From assembly GCA_947167535.1 (NCBI GenBank), contig CAMVIL010000053.1, positions 1 through 7,421 on the forward strand: 7,421 nt of DNA, in the 5' to 3' direction. Below the pieces are notes generated by a model. The model ran no database searches, was not told where the DNA came from, and saw only the letters and a list, made by a program, of their open reading frames with translations. Below, in pieces: positions 1 to 5,664 of this stretch. The translations under genes and the position numbers were made by a program. How positions within the stretch are numbered: the first letter of the stretch is position 1; every line of letters starts with the position of its first letter. The DNA is from an uncultured Ruminococcus sp. (GTDB taxonomy: Bacteria > Bacillota > Clostridia > Oscillospirales > Ruminococcaceae).

Positions 1-1010
1 CCACAGACCTCTTCTGGAAGAACGCTGTCACCGAGCGCGGGATGTTCGCCACCACAGGCGCCAACGCAGGGGAGTTCTGGATACCGAAAATGAAGCAGGC
101 GCAGTATCTCTCGGACAACGATCAGGAATTCTGCACCGTATATAATATGGTACGCACCGCCGACTACCTGCTCCGCAGGACGGGCGACAAAAAGTACGCC
201 GACTACATCGAGCGTGCGCTGTACAACGGCTTCCTCGCGCAGCAGAATCAGCTGACGGGAATGCCCACCTACTTCCTGCCGCTTCGGGCGGGCGGAAAGA
301 AAAAATGGGGCAGCAAGACCCGCGACTTCTGGTGCTGCCACGGCACGATGGTGCAGGCGCAGACTCTCTACCCGCAGCTCATCTACTACACCAACGCCGA
401 CGAGAACCGCATAAGCGTTATGCAGTATATCCCGTCGGAGGGTCAGATAAAGCTGGGCGAGGCCAGAGTGCTCATCAGCCAGACCACCGAGATGAAAAAC
501 TACAACAATCAGGTGTTCTTCGACGAGCAGGGCGGCGGCGAGAAGTCCCGCTGGTCGCTGAAGTTCGATGTCAAGTGTGTCAGCCCTGCGAGCTTCAGGC
601 TGGCGCTGAGAGTCCCTGTATGGGCGAAGGGCGTGACCCTGACGATAGACGGCGAGCAGGTCGAGCCCGAGATAGTAAACGGCTGCATCGAGATAGACCG
701 CGAGTGGGAGAACAGCACGATATACCTGATGTTCGCAAGCGCCATAGAGTTTGAGACGCTCCCCGACGCGCCCGAGCTTGCGGCTGTGGTGGACGGTCCC
801 ATAGTTCTGGCGGGACTCACCGACCGCGACTGCGGTATTGAGGGTAGCACTCCCGAGGAGATATTCCTGCCGAGATGCGAACACACATACAGCACCTACG
901 TCTGGCGGCAGAACCGCTACGTCAGCAGAAACCAGCCCGTGAACATCGAGTTCATACCGCTGTACGAGGTGACCGACGAGGTGTACACGGTGTATTTCAC
1001 AAGAAAGTAA
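1..1010 (+). CDS. GH127/DUF1680 beta-L-arabinofuranosidase-like protein, 3' part only
   Basis: The reading frame is already open at base 3, so the gene starts outside the window. About 335 C-terminal residues are visible and the first in-window ATG (42) is internal. GH127 enzymes release beta-L-arabinofuranose from plant glycans such as extensin or arabinan side chains, using a zinc-bound cysteine as nucleophile. The visible part carries the expected cluster: a GEFW glutamate (72-74) where the family's general acid/base lies, an E-x-C motif in DQEFC (Glu 126-128, Cys 132-134), and the Cys-Cys pair in WCCHGT (333-338). By analogy with Bifidobacterium HypBA1, one Glu and three Cys bind zinc and the first Cys of the pair is the nucleophile. 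The remainder looks like the C-terminal beta-sandwich region. No export signal can be judged without the N-terminus. GH146 or another DUF1680 subfamily is the main alternative. The family is firm; the exact substrate is inferred. Confidence 0.85.
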   Translation, partial: TDLFWKNAVTERGMFATTGANAGEFWIPKMKQAQYLSDNDQEFCTVYNMVRTADYLLRRTGDKKYADYIERALYNGFLAQQNQLTGMPTYFLPLRAGGKKKWGSKTRDFWCCHGTMVQAQTLYPQLIYYTNADENRISVMQYIPSEGQIKLGEARVLISQTTEMKNYNNQVFFDEQGGGEKSRWSLKFDVKCVSPASFRLALRVPVWAKGVTLTIDGEQVEPEIVNGCIEIDREWENSTIYLMFASAIEFETLPDAPELAAVVDGPIVLAGLTDRDCGIEGSTPEEIFLPRCEHTYSTYVWRQNRYVSRNQPVNIEFIPLYEVTDEVYTVYFTRK

Positions 1011-1016
1011 TGCGAG

Positions 1017-1047
1017 ATCCCCTGTCATAACGGCAGGGGATATTTTT
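1017..1047 (+). terminator. Intrinsic terminator of the GH127-like gene
   Basis: A perfect 8-bp stem, ATCCCCTG (1017-1024) with CAGGGGAT (1034-1041), extends inward by a T-G and a C-G pair. A run of five T follows at 1043-1047. It starts 6 bases after the stop codon and separates the glycosidase from the metal-regulated unit downstream. Confidence 0.85.
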
Positions 1048-1061
1048 GTCACAGCAATGAC

Positions 1062-1082
1062 ATTTGAGAATGATTCTCAAAT
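1062..1082 (+). promoter_or_regulatory. Fur/Zur-family operator, perfect palindrome
   Basis: This is a perfect 10-1-10 inverted repeat centred on G1072. Its core, TGAGAATGATTCTCA (1065-1079), fits the 7-1-7 pattern TGAxAATnATTxTCA bound by Fur-superfamily repressors in Firmicutes. The site lies 32 bases upstream of the -35 element of the lipoprotein promoter. Fur (iron) and Zur (zinc) boxes overlap in sequence, so the metal cannot be assigned from the site alone. The ZnuA-like product of the next gene hints at zinc or manganese, while the GAGAAT half-site resembles many Fur boxes. Confidence 0.8.
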
Positions 1083-1114
1083 ATGAAAGAATTGTAAAAA
1101 ACGTCCCGCTCCCG

Positions 1115-1143
1115 TTGACAAGCCCTCGGAGATGTGCTATAAT
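1115..1143 (+). promoter_or_regulatory. SigA-type promoter of the metal-binding lipoprotein unit
   Basis: The -35 TTGACA (1115-1120) and -10 TATAAT (1138-1143) both match consensus exactly, with a 17-base spacer. A TG at 1135-1136 adds an extended -10. Transcription should start near 1150. Such a strong promoter would normally need a repressor, which fits the palindromes on either side. Confidence 0.9.
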
Positions 1144-1172
1144 TTGAAAATGAAAGTGATTATCAATTTCAA
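1144..1172 (+). promoter_or_regulatory. Second, imperfect Fur/Zur-like palindrome over the transcription start
   Basis: A 29-base imperfect palindrome is centred on G1158, with 11 of 14 half-site positions symmetric. Its core TGAAAGTGATTATCA (1151-1165) has one good half-site (ATTATCA) and one degenerate one. It begins immediately after the -10 and covers the predicted start of transcription, the usual place for a repressor to block RNA polymerase. Its centre is 86 bases from that of the upstream palindrome. An alternative is a weak hairpin in the 5' leader. Confidence 0.5.
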
Positions 1173-1179
1173 GGATTTT

Positions 1180-1184
1180 GGAGG
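1180..1184 (+). promoter_or_regulatory. Ribosome binding site deciding the lipoprotein start
   Basis: GGAGG lies 8 bases before the ATG at 1193, an ideal distance. An in-frame TTG at 1178 and ATG at 1187 also exist. The TTG would precede the site and the ATG would lie only 2 bases after it, so 1193 is the preferred start. Confidence 0.85.
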
Positions 1185-1192
1185 GTATGGAA

Positions 1193-2182
1193 ATGATACT
1201 GAAGAGAATTACTGCGGCGGCAATGTCGCTGGCACTGGCTGTATGCGCGGCAGGCTGCGGGAGCAGCAGCGCGGGTTCGCTGAGCAAGAAGGACGGCAGG
1301 CTGAGCATAGTCTGCACCATTTTTCCCGAGTACGACTGGGTGCGTGAGGTACTGGGCAGCAATGCCGACAACGTGGACATCACCTGCCTGATAAACGGCA
1401 GTTCCGACCTGCACAGCTACCAGCCCACCGCCGATGACATCATGAAGATAACTTCCTGCGACCTGCTCATCTACGTGGGCGGCGAGTCGGACACATGGGT
1501 CGGCGACGCGCTGAAGGGAGCGGTCAACAAGGATATGCGCACCATCTCGCTGGTGGAGGCAGTCGGTGATACCGCCAAGGAGGAAGAGCTCAAGGATGGT
1601 ATGCAGGCTGAGGAAGAAGAGGAAGAGGGCGAGGAGGAAGAGCCCGAGTACGACGAGCACGTCTGGCTGTCCGTAAAGAACGCCGAGACGCTCTGCGGGA
1701 AGATAGCCGACGAGCTGTCTGCCATCGACCCCGACAACGCCGACAGCTACAAGAGCAATTTTGAAGCCTACAACGCAAAGCTTGAGACTCTTGACAATGA
1801 TTTCAAGACGCTGGCGGACGGCGCTCAGAACAAGACTCTTATTTTCGGCGACAGGTTCCCCTTCCGCTATTTCGTAGACGACTACGGCCTTGACTACTAC
1901 GCTGCCTTCGCGGGCTGTTCCGCAGAGAGTGAGGCCAGCTTCGAGACCATCACCTTCCTTGCGTCAAAGGTTGACGAGCTGGGTGCAGACACGGTCTACA
2001 CCATAGATGGCTCCAACGGAAAGATCGCACAGTCGGTCATCGACAACAGCAAGTCTAAGGATCAGAAGATCGCGGTGCTGGACTCTATGCAGTCGGTGAC
2101 GCAGGAACGCATGGACAATGGCGAGACATACCTCAGCATCATGCAGAGCAACTACGAGGTGCTCAAGGCCGATCTCGGCTGA
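1193..2182 (+). CDS. Metal ABC transporter substrate-binding lipoprotein (ZnuA/TroA type)
   Basis: A 329-residue protein of the cluster A-I (ZnuA/AdcA/PsaA/TroA) family, which captures Zn, Mn or Fe outside the membrane for an ABC importer. Residues 1-21 form a lipoprotein signal (basic N-terminus, hydrophobic stretch, AAGC lipobox), with Cys22 as the lipidated residue. DLHSYQPT (His74) matches the first metal histidine of the family's DPHxYEPT motif. DEHVWLS (His156) matches the second. Residues 140-150 form an acidic run of six Glu, Gly and four Glu, where ZnuA proteins usually carry a His-rich loop. The third histidine site reads FGDRFPFRY, with Gly where His is typical, so the last ligands must differ, perhaps among Glu245, Glu247 and Asp272. 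No permease or ATPase gene is adjacent. The promoter carries Fur/Zur-like boxes. The family is firm; the metal is not determined. Confidence 0.88.
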   Translation: MILKRITAAAMSLALAVCAAGCGSSSAGSLSKKDGRLSIVCTIFPEYDWVREVLGSNADNVDITCLINGSSDLHSYQPTADDIMKITSCDLLIYVGGESDTWVGDALKGAVNKDMRTISLVEAVGDTAKEEELKDGMQAEEEEEEGEEEEPEYDEHVWLSVKNAETLCGKIADELSAIDPDNADSYKSNFEAYNAKLETLDNDFKTLADGAQNKTLIFGDRFPFRYFVDDYGLDYYAAFAGCSAESEASFETITFLASKVDELGADTVYTIDGSNGKIAQSVIDNSKSKDQKIAVLDSMQSVTQERMDNGETYLSIMQSNYEVLKADLG

Positions 2183-2187
2183 CGGCT

Positions 2188-2694
2188 ATGGGAGAGTACA
2201 GACACATCGTCCACAGCTTCGAGCCTGTGTTCGACGGAGACAGCCGCCTGCTGATACTGGGCAGTCTGCCGTCGGTGAAGTCGCGGGAGCAGGGGTTCTA
2301 CTACGGCCACCCGCGCAACCGCTTCTGGAAGGTGATCGCCGCGCTGACAGGCGACCCGCTCCCCGAGACCATCGGGGAGAAGAAGCAGATACTGCTGAAA
2401 AACGGAATAGCCGTCTGGGACGTCATCGCAGAGTGCGACATCATCGGCTCGTCGGACGTGAGCATCAAAAACGCCGTCCCCGCCGACATCATGCGTCTGC
2501 TGAACGCCTGCGACATCGCGGCGATATACGCCAACGGCTCGGCGGCGGCGCGGCTCTACCAGAAGCATATGCTGCCCCTCACGGGCAGGGAGATAGTAAC
2601 GCTCCCGTCCACCAGTCCCGCCAACGCCGCGTGGAGTCTCGGACGGCTCACCGAGCGCTGGGGCGGGGAGCTTCTGCCTATGCTCAAAGAATGA
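2188..2694 (+). CDS. DNA-deoxyinosine (hypoxanthine) glycosylase, UDG family 6
   Basis: This 168-residue protein resembles the HDG branch of the uracil-DNA glycosylase superfamily. Such enzymes excise hypoxanthine, formed by deamination of adenine, and start base-excision repair in the cytoplasm. Motif I is LGSLPSVKS (24-32), followed by the signature YYGHPRNRFW (38-47), in which Asn44 fits the family's conserved Asn. GIAVWDVIAEC (73-83) and GSSDVSI (87-93) are also typical. LPSTSPANA (139-147) is the C-terminal motif. The length is normal for the family. The start follows the lipoprotein stop by 5 bases and has no good Shine-Dalgarno sequence, so translation is probably coupled to the gene upstream. 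No terminator or promoter separates the two. A Mug-like mismatch glycosylase is the alternative name for related proteins, but the HPRNxFW signature favours HDG. Confidence 0.85.
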   Translation: MGEYRHIVHSFEPVFDGDSRLLILGSLPSVKSREQGFYYGHPRNRFWKVIAALTGDPLPETIGEKKQILLKNGIAVWDVIAECDIIGSSDVSIKNAVPADIMRLLNACDIAAIYANGSAAARLYQKHMLPLTGREIVTLPSTSPANAAWSLGRLTERWGGELLPMLKE

Positions 2695-2699
2695 TTATG

Positions 2700-2741
2700 A
2701 ATCCCGCCTGATGCAATCCTGCATTTTTGGCGGGATTTTTT
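2700..2741 (+). terminator. Intrinsic terminator after the glycosylase gene
   Basis: A 9-bp stem, AATCCCGCC (2700-2708) with GGCGGGATT (2729-2737), is followed by a T run (2736-2741). The 20-base loop contains a small inner hairpin, ATGCA (2711-2715) with TGCAT (2720-2724). It starts 5 bases after the stop codon and ends the lipoprotein-glycosylase unit. Confidence 0.88.
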
Positions 2742-2835
2742 GTCGAAATGACCGAATATATGCAATTTTGTTGTGCATAACTTACGAAAATGGGTGGGCA
2801 AATATGGTTTTTTACAAAAAAATACGTTTTACCTA

Positions 2836-2864
2836 TTGAAATCGGTGAAAAAAAGGTGTATAAT
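2836..2864 (+). promoter_or_regulatory. SigA-type promoter of ilvE
   Basis: TTGAAA (2836-2841) and TATAAT (2859-2864) are separated by 17 bases, giving a predicted start near 2871 and a 55-base leader. The leader has only a 5-bp hairpin (TCGGT 2873-2877 with ACCGA 2884-2888). It is too short for a T-box or a leader-peptide attenuator, so no amino-acid-responsive leader is seen. The rest of the 2742-2925 gap is AT-rich with no other recognisable site. Confidence 0.8.
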
Positions 2865-2925
2865 AGTTTTAATCGGTTTTTATACCGAAAGAATTTAATC
2901 AAACTATGGAAAGAAGGACTTTTGT

Positions 2926-3999
2926 ATGTTAGATATCAGAATCGAACGTACTCAGACACCTAAGGAAAAACCCACCGATGAGAGCAAGCTCGGATTCGGT
3001 CACATTTTTACCGACCATATGTTCATTATGAACTACGACACCGGCGAGGGCTGGCATGATGCAAGGATCGTCCCCTACGGCGACCTCACCCTTTCGCCTG
3101 CTTCCATGTGCCTGCACTACGGTCAGGAGATCTTCGAGGGTCTCAAGGCTTACCGCACTGCTGACGGCTCCATCCAGCTGTTCAGACCCGACGAGAACTA
3201 CAAGCGTCTGAACGTTTCCTGCGACAGAATGGTTATCCCGCATCTCAACGAGGAGGACTGCATCCAGGCTACCAAGGCTCTGGTAGAGATGGAGAAGGAC
3301 TGGGTTCCTCATTCCGAGGGCACCTCGCTGTACATCAGACCCTTCATCATCGCCACCGACCCCTATGTAGGCGTTCGTCCCGCAGACCACTATCTGTTCA
3401 TGATAATCCTCTCGCCCTCGGGTGCTTACTACTCCACCGGTCTGAACCCTGTTAAGATCTACGTTGAGAAGCAGTATGTACGTGCAGTACGCGGCGGTAC
3501 AGGTTTTGCAAAGACTGCTGCAAACTACGCTATCTCCCTGAAGGGTCAGGCAGAGGCTCACGAGCAGGATTACGAGCAGGTTCTCTGGCTGGGCGGCGTT
3601 GAGCAGAAGTATGTTGAAGAGGTTGGTTCCATGAACATCTTCTTCGTTATCGACGGTGAAGTCATCACTCCTCAGCTGACAGGTTCTGTTCTCCCCGGCA
3701 TTACCAGAAAGTCCGCACTCGAGATCTGCAAGAAGAAGGGCTACAAGGTATCCGAGAGACGCATCTCCATCGAGGAGATCGCAAAGGCATACGACGAGGG
3801 CAAGCTGGACGAAGTATTCGGCACAGGTACTGCCGCCGTTATCTCGCCTGTCGGACATCTGAAGTGGGGCGACAAGATCATGACCATCAACAACAACGAG
3901 ATCGGACCCATCTCCCAGATGCTCTACGACACCATGACCGGAATCCAGTGGGGCAAGCTCCCCGACGAGTTCGGCTGGGTAGTTAAGGTTTGCGACTAA
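2926..3999 (+). CDS. ilvE: Branched-chain amino acid aminotransferase
   Basis: A 357-residue cytosolic PLP enzyme of fold type IV. It interconverts Leu, Ile and Val with their 2-oxo acids using glutamate/2-oxoglutarate, the last step of branched-chain amino acid synthesis. Near the N-terminus are LHYGQEIFEGLKAY (63-76) and FRPDENYKRLN (86-96), both typical of the BCAT group. The PLP lysine is Lys196 in GTGFAKTAANYA. The conserved Glu-Val-Gly-Ser-Met-Asn stretch (232-237) includes the cofactor-contacting Glu. GTGTAAVISPV (299-309) is the phosphate-binding loop. The length and motifs match the longer, eukaryote-like BCAT subfamily common in Firmicutes rather than the ~310-residue E. coli type. 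The start is supported by AAGGA (2914-2918), 7 bases upstream. It is a single-gene unit with its own promoter and terminator. Codons are more biased than in its neighbours (ATC strongly over ATA, many GGT and GCT), which suggests high expression. D-amino-acid transaminase is unlikely given these motifs. Confidence 0.95.
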   Translation: MLDIRIERTQTPKEKPTDESKLGFGHIFTDHMFIMNYDTGEGWHDARIVPYGDLTLSPASMCLHYGQEIFEGLKAYRTADGSIQLFRPDENYKRLNVSCDRMVIPHLNEEDCIQATKALVEMEKDWVPHSEGTSLYIRPFIIATDPYVGVRPADHYLFMIILSPSGAYYSTGLNPVKIYVEKQYVRAVRGGTGFAKTAANYAISLKGQAEAHEQDYEQVLWLGGVEQKYVEEVGSMNIFFVIDGEVITPQLTGSVLPGITRKSALEICKKKGYKVSERRISIEEIAKAYDEGKLDEVFGTGTAAVISPVGHLKWGDKIMTINNNEIGPISQMLYDTMTGIQWGKLPDEFGWVVKVCD

Positions 4000-4035
4000 G
4001 ACCCGCACGATCAAGCGGTATATAACGTAATTTCA

Positions 4036-4066
4036 GGCACTCTCTGTAACAGGGGAGTGCCTTTTT
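4036..4066 (+). terminator. Intrinsic terminator of ilvE
   Basis: The stem GGCACTC (4036-4042) with GAGTGCC (4055-4061) is extended inward by wobble and C-G pairs and followed by TTTTT (4062-4066). It lies 37 bases after the ilvE stop. Confidence 0.85.
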
Positions 4067-4078
4067 GCTGACACTCGG

Positions 4079-4107
4079 TTGACTTTTCCGCCCGAATGCG
4101 ATATAAT
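4079..4107 (+). promoter_or_regulatory. SigA-type promoter of the histidine kinase operon
   Basis: TTGACT (4079-4084) and TATAAT (4102-4107) have a 17-base spacer. A second TATAAT (4109-4114) overlaps the downstream side, but its spacer would be too long (24 bases). The predicted start of transcription is near 4114, which excludes the in-frame ATG at 4113 as a start codon and leaves a leader of about 44 bases. Confidence 0.78.
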
Positions 4108-4142
4108 ATATAATGGTTAAATATGCACATACTTTACCTCAC

Positions 4143-4147
4143 GGAGA
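4143..4147 (+). promoter_or_regulatory. Ribosome binding site deciding the kinase start
   Basis: GGAGA lies 10 bases upstream of ATG 4158. The longer in-frame ATG at 4113 has no Shine-Dalgarno sequence and sits at the end of the promoter's -10 region, so 4158 is preferred. Confidence 0.75.
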
Positions 4148-4157
4148 GATCTTATAT

Positions 4158-5645
4158 ATGAAAGAAAAGATACAGAAGAAAAAACGCAGGTCGGGACGCA
4201 GGAGCATCGTTACCTACTGGCAGACTACCAGCCTCGGTATGGTCACGGCGGCTCTGCTCGTCATCGGAATACTGCTGGCGGGTCTGCTGAAAAATTACTA
4301 TTACAGCTCCGCAAGACAGTACCTGACTTCGCATATGAATATCATCACAGGTTCCCTCGACGGCAGCGGCGGTGAGAACGTCAACTACTCGGCGCAGATT
4401 CGCTCGATGGTCGAGGGCTATGAGGATAAGGACAAGATAGAGCTTATCGCTTTCGGCTACGACGACAAGGCGGTCATAACCTCGTCGGGATTCTCCCCCG
4501 CCGCCGACATGAGCATGGAGGACTACCAGAAGGCAGAGACCGCCGACGACGGCATGGCGTACTCGATATTCAGGCTCCCCAGCGGCGAAAAGGTGATAGC
4601 CGTCACCGCCATGATATCCCTGCGCGGGTGCAGGTTCAAGGCGCTGAGGATGGTCTCATCGATGAAGAGCATCGACCACCAGCTGGTGATACTCATGCTG
4701 GCTATCAGCTTTATTTTCCTGCTGATAATCCTGCTGATGTACCTGTCGGGCAGGTACTTTATCCGCTCGATAGTATTCCCCGTGCTGAAGATAGGGGACA
4801 TCACCCGCCAGATCGCGAAGGGCGATTTCTCGGCGCGTATCGAAAAGGCGGGCAACGACGAGCTGGGCGACCTCTGCGATTCGATAAACTACATGGCGCA
4901 GGAGCTTTCCAACACCGAGTCGATGAAGAACGAGTTCATATCATCTGTCTCCCACGAGCTGAGGACTCCGCTGACGGCTATCAAGGGCTGGAGCGAGACA
5001 ATGATGGCGGTGGACGACCGAGATACTTTCGTCAAGGGTATGCGGGTCATAACTTCCGAGACGGAGCGTCTGTCGCAGATGGTTGAGGAGCTTCTCGACT
5101 TCTCGAGAATTCAGGACAACCGCCTGACCCTCATCATGGACAAGATAGACATTCTCGCCGAGCTGGGCGAGACGGTGCTGATATATCAGGAGCGTGCCCG
5201 TGCGCTGGGCATCACCCTCAACTACTACGAGCCCACCATGCTTCCTTTCGTTTACGGCGACAAGAACAGGCTCAGACAGGTGTTCATCAACATCGTTGAC
5301 AACGCCATAAAGTATTCCGACAAGGGCGGAAAGGTGTCGGTGGAAGCCTACGAGCAGAACGGCGACATCTGCATACTGGTGTCTGACACGGGCATCGGCA
5401 TCTCCAAGGAAGACCTGCCGAAGGTCAAGACGAAGTTCTTCAAGGCGAACCACACGAGGCGCGGTTCGGGCATAGGTCTTGCGGTGGCCAACGAGATAAT
5501 CACCCGCCACAACGGCACGCTGAGCATCAACAGCGAGGAAGGCGTCGGAACTACGGTGCTGATAACGCTCCCCGCCATAGACGGCGGAAGCAGTGAGCAG
5601 GACAAGCCCACCGTCGAGGTGGAGCTTATCTCTTCCGACGATTGA
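4158..5645 (+). CDS. Membrane sensor histidine kinase (HAMP-HisKA-HATPase)
   Basis: A 495-residue transmembrane kinase of the PhoR/WalK-like class, which autophosphorylates on histidine and passes the phosphate to a response regulator. The order is: a basic cytoplasmic N-terminus (1-20), TM1 (about 23-45), an extracytoplasmic sensor region of about 130 residues (46-173, possibly a Cache/PAS-like fold), TM2 (about 175-197), HAMP (about 198-250), and the HisKA domain with H-box SSVSHELRTPLTAIKGW (phospho-accepting His266). The ATPase domain has the N-box INIVDNAIKYS (Asn382), G1 DTGIGIS (410-416), an F-box-like KTKFFKAN (424-431) and G2 GSGIGLAVANEI (436-447). All catalytic motifs are intact. 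The C-terminal tail (475-495) is acidic. No response regulator gene is adjacent; the promoter lies directly upstream and an uncharacterised membrane protein follows 19 bases after the stop. The signal sensed cannot be read from the sequence. Confidence 0.95.
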   Translation: MKEKIQKKKRRSGRRSIVTYWQTTSLGMVTAALLVIGILLAGLLKNYYYSSARQYLTSHMNIITGSLDGSGGENVNYSAQIRSMVEGYEDKDKIELIAFGYDDKAVITSSGFSPAADMSMEDYQKAETADDGMAYSIFRLPSGEKVIAVTAMISLRGCRFKALRMVSSMKSIDHQLVILMLAISFIFLLIILLMYLSGRYFIRSIVFPVLKIGDITRQIAKGDFSARIEKAGNDELGDLCDSINYMAQELSNTESMKNEFISSVSHELRTPLTAIKGWSETMMAVDDRDTFVKGMRVITSETERLSQMVEELLDFSRIQDNRLTLIMDKIDILAELGETVLIYQERARALGITLNYYEPTMLPFVYGDKNRLRQVFINIVDNAIKYSDKGGKVSVEAYEQNGDICILVSDTGIGISKEDLPKVKTKFFKANHTRRGSGIGLAVANEIITRHNGTLSINSEEGVGTTVLITLPAIDGGSSEQDKPTVEVELISSDD

Positions 5646-5650
5646 CACCG

Positions 5651-5656
5651 AAAGGA
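5651..5656 (+). promoter_or_regulatory. Ribosome binding site deciding the membrane-protein start
   Basis: AAAGGA lies 8 bases before ATG 5665. The same frame is open back to an ATG at 5593, but that start is inside the kinase gene, lacks such a site, and would add 24 residues of out-of-frame kinase sequence. Confidence 0.8.
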
Positions 5657-5664
5657 AAGACACA

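Noticed and set aside
2759..2779. A small inverted repeat, TATGCA with TGCATA, in the gap before ilvE, echoing the ATGCA/TGCAT inner hairpin of the terminator
   Set aside because: It is only 6 bp in AT-rich DNA, lies 57 bases upstream of the ilvE -35 and matches no operator I know. It is probably chance.
2871..2925. A possible T-box or attenuator leader upstream of ilvE
   Set aside because: The predicted leader is about 55 bases and has only a 5-bp hairpin. There is no antiterminator/terminator pair, no T-box sequence and no leader peptide rich in Leu, Ile or Val codons.
2929..4014. A 361-codon open frame on the - strand opposite ilvE
   Set aside because: It is antisense to a gene with all BCAT motifs. 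Its translation has no recognisable domain and no ribosome binding site or promoter was seen. Long antisense frames are common opposite GC-rich, codon-biased genes.
4113..4157. A longer kinase start at ATG 4113 (15 extra residues)
   Set aside because: The codon overlaps the second TATAAT of the promoter region and sits at the predicted transcription start, without a ribosome binding site. ATG 4158 has GGAGA at a usable distance.
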